Below are positions 10,108 to 20,547 of a DNA stretch of 64,000 nt, piece by piece (position 1 is the first letter of the stretch; every line of letters starts with the position of its first letter). The notes below the pieces were generated by a model that was not told the origin of the DNA, did not search any database, and saw only the letters and a list, made by a program, of their open reading frames with translations. The stretch comes from Aphanomyces cochlioides. Lineage: Eukaryota > Oomycota > Saprolegniomycetes > Saprolegniales > Verrucalvaceae. Position numbers and translations under genes: made by a program. Where the stretch lies: NCBI GenBank assembly GCA_019828595.1, contig JAHQRK010000020.1:806001-870000 (forward strand), given 5' to 3'.

Positions 10108-11271
10108 TTAACCGGATATGTTGCTTTTTTGAAGTTGGGTCAATTTCATAGTTTCTTCCTGAAAGCGGTCAATGAAGGCGAGGAAATCTGGAAGGGATGT
10201 GTTGACGTCGACAGAGGCAGATATGACGGCTTCCTGAAGACAGATTTTGTTCAGTGATAGGAAAGGAAAGGGGCCGTACTTGAGACTGCGTCCTTATGGC
10301 CGCGATGGTGCGCTCATTGTTGAGGATTGCACTTTGAAGCTACACTCGAGTGTAAACGTCAAGATCGCCAGCGATGACTTACGTGCTGCTCGTGGCGCTT
10401 TATCAACTCTTCTACCTCGACTGTGTGGAACATTTGGATCCGCTCGAGATCTCTCTGATGGGCTTCTTTTGCAGCGACGAGCTCCGACTTGGCAGCTGTG
10501 AGTTCATCGTTTTGATACTTGCTCTTGAGTTGGAGTTCCTTCAACAAATCCAAACTCATACGAAAGCACGCAGTTCTACCTCGAGTTGTTGATTGAGCGC
10601 TGCTGTCGTCGACCGTTCTGCCTCGAGATCTTTCTCCAACTGATTGATGATATCGTTGACCATTTCGACATACGTCGATGGTCTTCGCGAGTCTTGCTGC
10701 TTCCACGGCATAGAACTGCTTCGTTGCATCTTGTCAATTGGCTTTGAGGAAATAAATGAGTGACCGACAACTCGCTCGTATGCTTTGACCCACTCACTCT
10801 TGGTTGTTCGCACGGAAACCTTCTCGGAGACCTCAGTCTATTAGCACGAATGACGAAGTAGCGATGTGGATGAGGAACCATGTATCGAGGAAGCGTTTGA
10901 AGTGGCCCCGACGGTGGATTTTTGTCGAATGGCTCTCGGAGTACCTAGGATAAGTAAACAAAGCAGAGGAATGATGTGCTTACCCCTCGCCGAGTCATGT
11001 CAAGGAGCAGAACTGCGTATGTGTTGGCATTCTTCTTCCACTGGACATTTACGATCGGCTGTGATATCTTGTCAACCCACCGCTCAATGCGAATCCTAAA
11101 TGAGAGGTATTAATATATGTATTGAAGGGGATCATGAAGCTTGTACTGCGTCGGCTTGGGAAGGTCTGTGTATATCCTCTCAATCTCCATGAGAAGACAG
11201 ACGAGTTCATCGTTTAACTTTGCACTTTCATCAGCCTCCAAGGAAGCACTTCCTAAGCGCCGTCGCTGCAT
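10108..11271 (-). CDS. DUF4485 coiled-coil protein (CEP112 N-terminus-like), 7 exons
   Basis: Exons 11271-11147, 11095-10984, 10944-10879, 10837-10562, 10523-10383, 10339-10280 and 10233-10108 give 301 residues. Introns are 51, 39, 41, 38, 43 and 46 nt. Exons 1-3 spell the DUF4485 domain: LVCLLMEIERIYTDLPK, RIERWVDKI, QWKKNANTYAVLLLDM, GVLREPFDK and GPLQTLPRYM (residues about 20-100). The rest is mostly coiled coil (INQLEKDLEAERSTTAALNQ, ELVAAKEAHQRDLERI). In animals this domain begins the centrosomal protein CEP112, so a basal-body or centrosomal role is plausible but unproven. The 38-nt intron at 10561-10524 is the weakest call: the intron itself could be read as coiled coil in another frame, leaving a frameshift as an alternative. 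The protein is much shorter than CEP112. Confidence 0.7.
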
Positions 11272-11418
11272 TGAGTAGAAGATTACAACTGAAACCGTCG
11301 AAGAACTTATCGCGCTGGTTTAGACTTATCGACGAAGAAAGAGAATATCCGATGTAAATGTCCACTCAAGACGTTGCTGCATCAATGGTACACCTACGTA
11401 GTGGCATGGAGTAAGAGT

Positions 11419-11832
11419 TTAGCCTTTGGTCGAATGGTCGTTGTTGTTCCCATCATGGTGGTCATGGTCGATTTTTGTCACTTGAATTTCTTCCCATGCG
11501 TCGGAATCTAACATCGAGCAAGTCATTTGGCCATCATAGACTGGAATAACATACTTTCTTTCTTCAGGCAAAGATAAATGATTGCATCGTTCTCAATTTC
11601 TTGGTCGGCTACTGTGGCGGCGTCCAGAAGCTCTTTTTGCTTTGGTCGAATGAGATCCATGTTGTGATTTTCATCTCTATACCTTGTTCGTATGCCACAA
11701 TTGGACTTGATTTGGAGAGCTCAAAGAGAGAATGGACGCTAATGTTTCCTTGATCTTGACGAACGTGTCATGCGGTTCCGCCAAGACAAAGAACGTCTGG
11801 TTCTTCCGCTTCACGCGCAAATAGATCGACAT
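11419..11832 (-). CDS. Elongin-B-like ubiquitin-fold protein (3 exons)
   Basis: Exons 11832-11683, 11639-11555 and 11507-11419 give 107 residues; introns are 43 and 47 nt. The start MSIYLRVKRKNQTFFVLAEP is a ubiquitin-like beta hairpin. Exon 2 gives KELLDAATVADQEIENDAII and YLCLKK; the ATVADQ..IENDA block is typical of elongin B. Exon 3 begins DAWEEIQV and ends in a His/Asn-rich tail. Elongin B pairs with elongin C in Cul2/5 E3 ligases and in transcription elongation complexes (family knowledge). Human elongin B is 118 residues, close to this. The gene is divergent from the ankyrin gene, the start codons being 104 bp apart, so the two probably share a promoter. Confidence 0.75.
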
Positions 11833-11936
11833 CCGCCTTCCAAAACTTGATATCTAGATCCGGATAAAGTTACATTCCCGGATATCTGACAAAGCGCGCG
11901 AAGAGTCACATTTGATTGTGCGGCGCCATCAAGAGA

Positions 11937-13607
11937 ATGCTAGCGCAATGCTGTCGGCGAGCGAAGTGGGATGAAGTCATGCGCATGCTGGGCGAGGAAG
12001 TCAATGTGGACGAGCCGTTTGGAGTATGTAGCCTACACCTATATCATGGTTACTTTCATCCGCTGCATTTAGAATTTGCACTATGTTGCAATGCATTACG
12101 TTGCGATGCACGGAGCTCTGGTATGACTTGCACTTAAGTCGACAATCTAATATGCTAGGAAATTGCCAAACTTCTTGTGGGCCGCGGATGCAATGTGAAT
12201 GCAGTAGGGAAGGTTTGAATCAGAGATGTGATTCCACCTCGTCGTCCTCGTGTAGGACGGACTTTCTCCTCTACACTTGAGCGTCCAAAACCACAAAAAT
12301 GTACGAACTTTAGTCCTTGACATAAAAATCAGCGGAAACTTGACTAGGATATGTCGGTATTTCTTGTGGCGAGCGGTGCTGATGTCAACCTTCTGGATAT
12401 GGTAAGATGAATGAAACTATCTTATGAGTTATGAGTAGAAAGGCAACACCCCATTCTTTGGAGCGCCTTGGCATACAATTTTGTACCCGTGTCTTATAGC
12501 TCCTGCACATGAAAACCTTTCTGCAAGTATAACCGCTTGTGTTGATTTGCAATCGCGCAACCTCAATTTTCGACAACAAATTTTGCATTATGAACGTCGT
12601 ATCTCTGAAGCTCGAGCCAAGACGTTTATAACTTGTACACAGTTATTTGATAGCCGAAAACACCAAGAAGCTGTTGAAGAAGACATTATTCAGCTCAATC
12701 AAGAAGTTCGTGACGTTGAAGACAAAGTTGCGAAACAGAGTGCTGTCATCAATGACCTCGTTCGTGACAAAGCAGACTGCGAAGCACTCCTAACTGAGAC
12801 GGAAGCAGCAACCTTGTCAAAACAAGATGAATCCAAGTTTTTGTGCGAGGAAAAATCTGCTGTGGAGCTCGAAGAATCAAGAACACAAAGTGAACTTTCT
12901 ACTGTGCAGAACCACATTCGAGGTATCACATTAAGCCTTGTTGTCTACATCTCATCCAAATGTAGACAAGTGTGAAGCATTGGCATGTGTGACACTGATG
13001 TCAGGTAATGAGAGACTTCTGCAACACTCATTCAGAGCACTGACTCGGCTTTCTATGGTGCCAGGTGCATTTTAATCCAGTGTTAATTGTCTTAACCCTG
13101 ATTGATAGCTCTGCTGCCAAAGTTAGCTCAGAACAATTTGATCATCGTCATTTTGACGGGCCTGGAGATATATCCCAAGAACGTGCAAATTCAAATAGAT
13201 GGTCTTCGAGTGCTTTTTCAATTCGTCTCCTCGACAGGTATTGAAAGTAGACGTTATCATCAGACATTCGAGAAAAACAGGGAGCATTCCATCAGCGTTG
13301 TTGCAACGCAGTGTTAGCGCAGTCTCATCGGCATTGCTTATGTTTCGCTCGACTGCTGTTGTGGATTATGCAAATGATGTCAATCTTGATGCTGTCGAAT
13401 CTTTTGTGCGTTTGACAACCACCGCTGGTGCAGGTATGTCTCTGCTTTACCCCTTAACTCCAATGACTTCGTCGAGTAGAAGACCATCTACTTAGGCCCA
13501 TCTACGACTCTTTGCGCTCAATGCACAAGCAGAACTCACATCAAAAGAACAAATCGGTCGCAAAGCCTCCTGAAGATGACGAAGGCACATTCGTTCAAGA
13601 CTTGTGA
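11937..13607 (+). CDS. Ankyrin - coiled-coil - armadillo-like protein (10 exons)
   Basis: Exons 11937-12023, 12073-12120, 12159-12212, 12256-12300, 12348-12401, 12439-12922, 12966-13064, 13109-13237, 13281-13433 and 13480-13607 keep one frame for 426 residues; introns are 37-49 nt. Residues 1-110 hold ankyrin repeats (AKWDEVMRMLGEEVNVDEPFG; HYVAMHGALEIAKLLVGRGC and NVNAVGK; DGLSPLHLSVQNHKN; FLVASGADVNLLDM). Each of these exons is 45-87 nt, cutting the repeats at similar points. About 115-260 is coiled coil (EEDIIQLNQEVRDVEDKVAK). Residues 260-390 look like ARM/HEAT helices (ALACVTLMSGNERLLQHSF, QIQIDGLRVLFQFVSS). I do not recognise a named family. It is probably a scaffold. It ends 18 bp from the convergent RAB28 gene. 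The start of exon 6 is the least certain junction. Confidence 0.65.
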
Positions 13608-13625
13608 CATTATTTTGGCATATGC

Positions 13626-14321
13626 CTACATGATCGTACACTTTCGAATCTTTTTATGCTGCTCATTCCGCATATCCTCTTGCTCAATTGCATCGGCGCA
13701 GGCTGTTCTGGGTTCGTTGTCATCCGCGGAAGCCAATGAATACGCTGCCACCGGCTTATCGAAGAACTGAAGCTCAAACTCAGATAGCTCAATGCCAACT
13801 GCACGGCCAGCAATTTGATGAACTGTTCGAAGAACATTGTCCCCGTTGTGGGCTGAAAGGAAAAATCCACCGGCAAGCTTGTGCTTCGCAACAAATCCGT
13901 CATGTTGATCTGATGAAATAGCTCGCAGTGCCACAAGGTCGATCTTATTGGCAACAGCGTAGACATATCGCTTTTTGGAAACCGGGGTCTTCTCGACAAG
14001 ATCCAGCCAATCTTCCAAGTCAACAAATGATTTTGGATCCGTGACATCGTAGCACAAAAAGACAATGTCAGCTCCAAAGACATATTTATCAAGCATTTTG
14101 CTGTTGATGTTTTGACCTCCGATATCCCACACCTCCAACACGACACGCTTCCCACGAGGCAGATCAATCTTCTTTTCAAAAAAGTCAAGACCGATTGTTT
14201 GTTTGTACTGCCGAGTAAAGCCATCTTCAACAAACCGACCGATGATACTCGACTTTCCGACGGATCCATTGCCAACCAAGATGAGCTTACACACTGGGTC
14301 GCTGCCGCTACTGGTCTTCAT
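13626..14321 (-). CDS. RAB28: RAB28-family small GTPase with CaaX tail
   Basis: A single exon of 231 residues. GTPase motifs are the P-loop GNGSVGKSS (17-25), YKQTIGLDFF (switch I region), WDIGGQ (65-70) and NKID (125-128), with SAH in place of the usual SAK. The TIGLDFF and WDIGGQ forms, where most Rabs have DTAGQ, are characteristic of RAB28. The C-terminus is CTIM, a CaaX box for single prenylation rather than the double-cysteine Rab tail; RAB28 is also a CaaX Rab. RAB28 links to cilia and to BBSome/IFT in animals and to trafficking in trypanosomes (family knowledge), fitting an organism with flagellate spores. It is divergent from the LRR gene with 242 bp between starts. Confidence 0.9.
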   Translation of the reverse strand: MKTSSGSDPVCKLILVGNGSVGKSSIIGRFVEDGFTRQYKQTIGLDFFEKKIDLPRGKRVVLEVWDIGGQNINSKMLDKYVFGADIVFLCYDVTDPKSFVDLEDWLDLVEKTPVSKKRYVYAVANKIDLVALRAISSDQHDGFVAKHKLAGGFFLSAHNGDNVLRTVHQIAGRAVGIELSEFELQFFDKPVAAYSLASADDNEPRTACADAIEQEDMRNEQHKKIRKCTIM

Positions 14322-14563
14322 GTTGGCTAATTCAACAGTTTCATGTACTGTAACGCTCGACCAAAGCCAACAGCAAACGAAAGCAGAGGTTCCTCCGATT
14401 CGATTACAATATTGTCCTGGTCATCTGCAGCCTTATATGCATCACTCTCTGGTATCTCTGACATCATTTTGGGCCCCGCTCGATGTGCAGCCGTGTGGAT
14501 TGCACCTCTTCAGTTACACGAAACCGTCCAGCGCCAAAATAAGTCAACGTCACATCAAGCTTT

Positions 14564-16806
14564 ATGCAAGCGTCGATCGAATCAAGGAAGTCGCCCTTGA
14601 AATATTCGCTGAGTGCAGCCCAAAATCATTTGCTGTCCACGTTTAACAATGATTCGTCCCTTTTCTCTCAAGGTCCTGGCTACGAAGTAAAGTTCTGATT
14701 TTCTCTTTTATTCTCACTCCTTTTGTCTAGCCAGCGCGGGTTGAAAAGCTTAAGCACTGCTGCAAGCGTGTGCGAATTTGGAAGAAGCAGGTAGCAAATC
14801 CACTTGTTGCACTCAAAGCAAGATCTTCTGATCATGGTAAGAAGGAGCGACGTATTCACATCGCTGTCCTCCTGAATTTAATCCTCGATACGCTTGAGCA
14901 GTGCATCGTTCACTTTGACGATATTCTCACTGTTGAAACCATTCCTGAATATTTTGCTAATAGCATTATCCAAAAAGCCAATGGACGGTATCTTGCTTCG
15001 AAAAAATCATAATTAAGTTCTGCGTAGAAAAACTGGTGTTGATCAAGTCCAATCCACGCTTGCATCTATGATACTCATGACGACGCACCCTCTCGTCCAG
15101 GCTTTTGCTGATCTTTGTGGCATCGATACCGATTTCAATCCTCCCGAGAAAAGCATCATGTTTCTTCGATGCATTGAAAAAGTCTATCAAGTCAAAGTTC
15201 GTGACAAAGGAGCTTATGAAGACATCACATCAATTACATGTGTGGTATTTCATAATATTGCATTAACGCAGGCTGCCGCCAAAAACGTCGTGCGCGAGCT
15301 CTTTGGGGAACCCGATCCATACTGGGCTTTTCAATATCTGGACCCACCATGCAGTGAACTGAAGGGTACTCATAAAGTCTCGTTAGCTTCTTACAGTGCA
15401 CTTTAGTTGCACGGCAGTGGCCCCCAACCGCTGAGGCTGAATTACTAGAGAGCGTCGATAGACAGAGCTCGTCCACACGTGGTGTGCGCAAAATTGACGG
15501 CGATTCCTTCCTCTATCTTTTGCTCGAAACATGGAATCGCCGTGCCATTGAATTGTACAGAGCCTTGGACATAGCTGCAGATGAAGAAGATTCTGCAAGT
15601 TCAAAAAGACTCCGTGAATCCATTGAAAAATGCGCGAAGGGCAAGCAAGTGCTTCCGCTTGAGCCGTTTGAGATTGCAGCATTCGGACGTCTGTTGGATG
15701 ATTTCTGGCTTGCTGAAATTCCTTGGACAGACCCCATCGTTCAAACTGACTACTTGTCCGGCTTCACTCGACCACTGGGCCACATTCGAGAACTCTTTCA
15801 CACGTTTCGTGCAAATTCACCGCATGAATCATGGGAAAGTTGGGAATGGGATAACGATTGGGAGTGGACCGGCTTGGAGCTTGCGCAGTCTACTCCACCG
15901 CAACCATTGGAGTCGGGTCAGCTCAACTTGAATCATTTCGGTCTCGGTGATCGAGGCGTGCAAAAAATGGGTCAATACCTCGATCAAACGTCAAGAAGAA
16001 GTCTCAAGACTCTACTCCTTCATGACAATATAGTCGCCGACAAAGGTTGCGCATCAGTCATGCACGCTATTACTAACTCTCAGCACGGCCTTGTCTGTCT
16101 CGACTTATCCCAGAACCGTATTCATGCTAACGGTGCACAGGCCCTGGCAGAAGCTCTGCAATCACCATCTTGTAAACTCCAATCCCTCCTGCTCGCGAAA
16201 AATCATCTCGGTGATGTTGTTGCAAAGAAGCTTATCACTGCTATTGCGAAAAACACGACCTTGCGGACTCTAGACTTGGCAGAGAATCAACTGACTACTT
16301 GTGGCCATGCTCTTGCGCATCTCCTTCGATCCCATCCAAGGCTTCGTCATTTTGATATATCATGGAACCTCCTCCGTGGAAAACAAGCGACTACTGTCGC
16401 TTCTGCCGTCGGCGACAACAATGGGCTCGAATTTCTCAACGTCTCATACAATGCATTCGGAGAAGATGGCTTAGTTGCTCTTATCCAAGCTCTCCGGCGC
16501 AATACGGCTCTTCGAGTGCTTAATGTTGCCCATAACAGCATCCACACAATTCGCGAAATAAATCAAGTGACAAAGACGCTACGGAGCAATCTAAGTCTCC
16601 AAACGCTCGTGCTAAATGGAAACTCTTTTGGCGACGATATTATTAAAGTCTTGGATGAGATCAATCAAGAAAGCTTAGCGCATCGCACTGGGCAATCAAC
16701 TCTCTCGATTGAGTTGGATGGATGCACATTAACGACAGCTTCAACGTACTTGTTGCCAAAAGCAAGCGAAGACGAAGGGGAGGAAGAACGACCCCAAACG
16801 TCTTGA
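14564..16806 (+). CDS. Leucine-rich repeat protein with helical N-terminal domain (4 exons)
   Basis: Exons 14564-14686, 14731-14987, 15028-15365 and 15407-16806 give 705 residues; introns are 44, 40 and 41 nt. Residues about 410-690 are ribonuclease-inhibitor-type LRRs (TLLLHDNIVADKGCASVMHA, CLDLSQNRIHANGAQALAEA, TLDLAENQLTTCGHALAHLL and others, about eight repeats). The first 400 residues are alpha-helical with no domain I recognise; WDNDWEWTG precedes the LRRs. The C-terminus is acidic. LRR-RI proteins of this kind are common among axonemal and regulatory proteins, but I cannot assign a function. The start ATG was chosen because the frame joined through the first intron is open and protein-like; other ATGs upstream, such as 14343, do not connect. 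Confidence 0.75.
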
Positions 16807-16872
16807 GAAGACATTCAGCCCTTCACTCGAAGCCATTCTTAAATACTCATAATAACACCAACAAGAACAAGG

Positions 16873-17220
16873 CTACACGATAATGCTGGGATTGGTTACT
16901 GATGAAGATAGCATACTTCGGCTTGAGGTAATACTCTCTTCCATCGCCGACCGGAGCTCTGTCTCTCGCCGCTGGAAAGCTTCGCGTTCGCGCTGAAAGG
17001 CATATCTTTGGTACATGTGCCAAGCAATGAGCCCGACGACAAATGCGATGACACCCACGGCCATGGTGAGAAGAAGATGACACGAGAGTGGATCGCAAAT
17101 CGGCGAGGATTTGATCTCGCTGTCTGCTTGGATGAGTGAGCTGGCATTGGTCGTGGTTGTGTTGATACCAACTGGACATGGAGTAGATGCAAGCAAAGTC
17201 GACAGCTGCCGACAAGGCAT
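16873..17220 (-). CDS. Possible small single-pass membrane protein
   Basis: An ORF of 115 residues from ATG 17220. Cys residues (PCRQL, TPCPVG, SPICDPLSC) and N-glycosylation-like NTTTTNASS precede a clear membrane segment (LLLTMAVGVIAFVVGLIAWH) and a basic, then charged, helical tail (QRYAFQREREAFQRRETELR). This reads as a type I protein with a small cysteine-containing outer domain. The spacing recalls elicitin-like proteins but is not enough to call one. No signal peptide is seen, so an upstream exon may be missing; 17221-17532 has no clear one. An opposing ORF (17132-17569 plus) is an alternative reading of this stretch. Confidence 0.4.
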   Translation of the reverse strand: MPCRQLSTLLASTPCPVGINTTTTNASSLIQADSEIKSSPICDPLSCHLLLTMAVGVIAFVVGLIAWHMYQRYAFQREREAFQRRETELRSAMEESITSSRSMLSSSVTNPSIIV

Positions 17221-17532
17221 GGTACGCTGCCAGGGCAGTCGTTGTTTTGAGTTGTGTCACGCATTTCAAGCTCATGGAATGTTTACCACTCGAGAGATCT
17301 CGGAATTTCTCAACGGATTGTATGCACTGCACGTGAAGAGATATCTGGGCGAGATTGCTGTCAGTGAATCGGAATCGAGCTTTGGCCTGCCGGTTGAACT
17401 AGAAGCGGATGAGATGAATCTATGTGCTGGTGTATATACCAAGACGATGGAGATCTTGCACTGCTCCCTTCTTCTTCCTGCCGATCCTTTCCGCGAGAAA
17501 GAGAGACAAACAATTGGATCCATTCATCACCA

Positions 17533-18102
17533 TTACGCTCGACGTTTAATGCCAAACCGAGCAAGTTGATTCATCCAACCCGTGAAGAAATTCAAGAGGA
17601 ATGTCTCAATGTCACTTGGTGTCGACAACATGTCTTGTTTCCATCCGTCGTCTAGGCAAAGCACTCTCTTCAAGAGGTCAAGCGTCGCGTCATCCAGACA
17701 AGGCGCTTCCAGAGTGGAGTTCTGCTGCAAAACCGCCATCAGCCAAGCGACAATGACTTCAATCCCATCGTCAGCGGCGACTTGCCAAAGTCCAAATAGA
17801 CTCTGTGCTTCCTTGTTGTACTTGAACAGCGAAGGAGCCAGCGGATGTGCTTCCCGCTTCTCTTGCTCGAGGTATCGCTCGACAAAGTCGCATATTGCGT
17901 CAAGCTCGAAATGACCAGGGGTCATCATATCTCGGTCTGATCCATTCAACTCGAAGAGAATACCAAGATGCATCAAGTCCACTGAAAGTGGAATCTTGCC
18001 CGTGGCCTGCAACGCCGCGATTTCGCCCAGCACGAGAAAATCCCGCGACGCATCAGCCTTCACGGCAGCAAAAAGCTTTTGGACGAGCGCTTGGACACAC
18101 AT
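17533..18102 (-). CDS. EF-hand-like protein of unknown function
   Basis: A single exon of 189 residues from ATG 18102. It is entirely helical. Around residue 50 the stretch HLGILFELNGSDRDMMTPGH followed by FELDAICDFVERYL resembles an EF hand (helix, acidic loop, helix). It lacks the perfect D-x-D-x-D-G loop, so calcium binding is doubtful. Later segments (DGIEVIVAWLMAVL, DIETFLLNFFTGWMNQLARF) are amphipathic helices. I do not recognise the family. The start is 108 bp from that of the divergent NUDCD2 gene. Confidence 0.6.
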   Translation of the reverse strand: MCVQALVQKLFAAVKADASRDFLVLGEIAALQATGKIPLSVDLMHLGILFELNGSDRDMMTPGHFELDAICDFVERYLEQEKREAHPLAPSLFKYNKEAQSLFGLWQVAADDGIEVIVAWLMAVLQQNSTLEAPCLDDATLDLLKRVLCLDDGWKQDMLSTPSDIETFLLNFFTGWMNQLARFGIKRRA

Positions 18103-18210
18103 CACCTGCGGCGCCAGTTACTAGCTTTGACTTTGTAACCGCCGCGATGAGATATCCGAATGCGGTATGCGGATGCCATGCTGCATTTTCGAAAAAAGCC
18201 GTCCAGAAAG

Positions 18211-18884
18211 ATGACCATCCCTGCGGTCAACACGGGTCGCCGCGCGTTCACGCACCAAGGTATTGAGCCATCTATGCAAGATATCTAAAGGCTGTTTCAA
18301 TAGGTCAGCTTATTTACGAGTGGGAACAGTCATTGGAAGAAGTCAACCTGTTCATTCGACCACCTCCTGGAATAACCGCCTCCCATTTGGACTGCAAGAT
18401 CACACCGACGCATTTGACGCTCGGATTGAAAGGAAGTGTAGACCGATTCCTTGATGTAGGCATATGGTATTTCTTCATGTGATTGACAATCTTGTCCGCG
18501 TGTAGCATGAATTCTCGAGCCAAGTTGTAGCAGATGAGAGCTACTGGATGCTAGGTATCCCATTTGATTCATCGCTCAGAGTCCTGAATGGTTGATCGCA
18601 TCATAGATGGCGGCGAGCTCAACATTAACTTGCAAAAGATGAAGAAGGGAATGACTTGGGATTGTGTCTTTGTTGGCCATGGCGAGGTCTGACTTAATCC
18701 GTTCTTGGAGAACCTCACGCATTGTATTTTCTAGTTGGACCCATTGACGAAAGGCGAAGTGCAAAAGAAAATCCTTTTGGAACGCTTTCAACAAGAAAAT
18801 CCTGGATTTGATTTCTCCAATGCGGAGTTCAATGGCGCGGCGCCAGATGCACGTACGTTCATGGGTGGCGTCAAATACACATAA
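18211..18884 (+). CDS. NUDCD2: NUDCD2-like CS-domain co-chaperone (5 exons)
   Basis: Exons 18211-18259, 18304-18455, 18506-18554, 18607-18686 and 18735-18884 give 159 residues, near the 157 of human NUDCD2. Introns are 44, 50, 52 and 48 nt. The joined protein has the CS/NudC fold: YEWEQSLEEVNLFI, PPPGITASHLDCKI, TPTHLTLGLKG, DESYWMLDG and LNINLQKMKKGMTW. It then has LDPLTKGEVQKKILLERFQQ and ENPGFDFSNAEF, the family's C-terminal helix and motif, and ends DARTFMGGVKYT. NUDCD2 works with Hsp90 and stabilises WD40 and dynein-related clients (family knowledge). A 120-codon ORF on the opposite strand (18576-18938) is a shadow of these exons. Confidence 0.9.
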
Positions 18885-18985
18885 TAGCTTATCCATCTTC
18901 TGTACGTAAACACAAATCTTGACAAGTTGGATATGCAATACATTGCCCGAAGCAAAATGCTACCGCTAGGCGCTTGGAAGAAGTG

Positions 18986-19942
18986 TTACCATTTTGGTCG
19001 AGCGTGGTTTGGAGCAGCATCAGCTAGAGTCGTGAATGATTCGTTCGCCTTGCTCCCTCGTCCACACCATGTACATTGCCATCGGTGAACGGCATGCGTG
19101 TTGGATGTTTTGTGGCCTTGAGGATGTTGATTGAGCCAGGTGCAGGCGCTAGCTACGGCTGGAATATGCTTGCTACTCTCGCATGTAGCAGTCATGTTTG
19201 GCACAAGCCACGCCGAGAATTCAGGGTAGAAATACTCTTCAGGAAGCACGACGACAGAATCTTTGTCTGGCCAATCTGCGTACGTCGGATCAAATGCTCC
19301 AGGTCCTGTGAGTGCAATGGGATCGCTTGTGTCGCGATAGGCGTTGAAGTTGGCTTGAATGGCGTCCAAGATAGCAATCCAGAAGGGATGTCTCGGCTGT
19401 GATGCTAAAATAGCATTCCACAACCGCGGCGTCTCGAGACTCTCGAGAAGAATGGCATGAACTCTTGGCTCGGCGCTCAGAAAGAGAGAAAGATGCCGCA
19501 GGTCGTCAAAAGCGCGAAGACATTCAAAGTCGCTGTCAACGTAAACGCCGCCATAAAGATAAAGCAATGCGACGCGAGCCATGTCAGCCAATTCAATCTT
19601 GCTCATAGCCGTTGCCACGGACAAGTACTGTGGAAAATGGACCTGGAATAGCTTGATATTGTCATCGTCGTCCCAAAACATGTAAGTCCACGATGGATGA
19701 AAGCGCTGCCAGGATTGCATCCACGGCACAAACTTGGATGGAATCCGCTCAGCTGTCTTCCATGACTGGTGAATGATCTTGGGTATCACGAGCTCGCTGC
19801 TGCTGGCTATGCCTTGTTGCTTGAAGCGCCTATCCAAGACTACCTGCGATTGTCTCCACACGACAAACAAGGCCAAAATTGCCCAGGCGACGAATAGACC
19901 TCGAAACCATCCATGGGATGCCCATGACGAGGTGAGTGCCAT
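18986..19942 (-). CDS. GT32-type glycosyltransferase (OCH1-like), type II membrane protein
   Basis: A single exon of 318 residues. A membrane anchor at about 13-29 (FRGLFVAWAILALFVVW) follows a short cytoplasmic tail, as in Golgi glycosyltransferases. The catalytic domain begins IPKIIHQSWKTAERIPSKF; MFWDDDDN follows, and the DxD motif lies in GGVYVDSDFE (131-140). PEEYFYPEFSAW and THAVHRWQCTW near the end match the GT32 mannosyl/galactosyltransferase pattern. Donor and acceptor cannot be told from sequence. A close paralogue lies at 56923-57981. It is convergent with NUDCD2 (101 bp between stops). Confidence 0.88.
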   Translation of the reverse strand: MALTSSWASHGWFRGLFVAWAILALFVVWRQSQVVLDRRFKQQGIASSSELVIPKIIHQSWKTAERIPSKFVPWMQSWQRFHPSWTYMFWDDDDNIKLFQVHFPQYLSVATAMSKIELADMARVALLYLYGGVYVDSDFECLRAFDDLRHLSLFLSAEPRVHAILLESLETPRLWNAILASQPRHPFWIAILDAIQANFNAYRDTSDPIALTGPGAFDPTYADWPDKDSVVVLPEEYFYPEFSAWLVPNMTATCESSKHIPAVASACTWLNQHPQGHKTSNTHAVHRWQCTWCGRGSKANESFTTLADAAPNHARPKW

Positions 19943-20514
19943 CTTGTCGCCAACGAATTAACCGTGCAAATTATCCGATTAGTCGCCACGTTGAGTGGTT
20001 TCATCCATGGAAAACGGAGAAATGCATCAAAAAGATCGTGCAAGGCTTCAAATTCACTGGAGTATTCGCTGCCTTGCTGTATGCAGCGAGACTTGAACTT
20101 TGAGATTCCTGATTGAAATCCCATCGACTCAACGTTGAGAATATGAAAGCTCCACTTGTTCGAGGTGCTCTCCAGCTCTCTTTTGGCTCCCTCGAGGGGG
20201 ATTGTACACGAGGTAAGCGATACTCTACATCCTTTCTTGACTTCAATCCAACTAGAAAATGTAGAGTGCCTTGCCAAATAACTACAGCTCCTGCTCATTG
20301 TTGATTGCCTGCCAAAGCTCTATCGTGGCATCCTTTGTATCTCTACTCCGAAGCTTGTTGTCTACTGATTCGGTCGAGGATGAGGTTGTGCAACGATTTA
20401 TTTCAAGTTGCGATCTCCACTGTCGTTCCAACTCGCGTCGGTTACAATGTAACGGTCTGCGTTGAAGCTCTAAAAATAGGCTCGAAGCGACTGAAGTAGA
20501 CGGTTGCCACACAT
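19840..20514 (-). CDS. PH-domain-like protein (3 exons, 3' end uncertain)
   Basis: Exons 20514-20502, 20469-20286 and 20251-19840 keep one frame for 202 residues; introns are 32 and 34 nt, shorter than others here, so the model is tentative. Exon 2 is charged and helical. Exon 3 begins ELWIEVKKGCRVSLTSCTIP and continues KWSFHILNVESMG, then SSEFEALHDLFDAFLR, which fits the strands and closing helix of a pleckstrin-homology fold. The frame stays open into the first 103 bp of the downstream GT32 gene, which reads in the same direction; the true end may be earlier through an unseen intron. Its ATG is only 33 bp from that of CDC14 on the other strand. Confidence 0.4.
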
Positions 20515-20547
20515 GCGTTGGTTGCTATTTGGTGTTTTTCGAGCGAG

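Noticed and set aside
9997..10501. Plus-strand ORFs of 86 and 84 codons
   Set aside because: Antisense to exons 5-7 of the DUF4485 gene; no ATG at the start of the first.
10524..10561. Frameshift in the DUF4485 gene
   Set aside because: A 38-nt GTATGAG...CAAG intron in phase 0 explains the frame change and fits the local intron size range. The frameshift is noted as an alternative.
14343..14600. 85-codon ORF starting 22 bp from the RAB28 ATG
   Set aside because: It does not join the LRR gene through any splice pair, whereas ATG 14564 does, and it has no family.
17132..17569. Plus ORF of 146 codons from ATG with a hydrophobic start
   Set aside because: It overlaps the end of the EF-hand-like gene and is antisense to a better membrane-protein candidate. 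Kept only as an alternative.
18576..18938. Minus-strand ORF of 120 codons with helical character
   Set aside because: It lies antisense to NUDCD2 exons 4 and 5, which match that family strongly.
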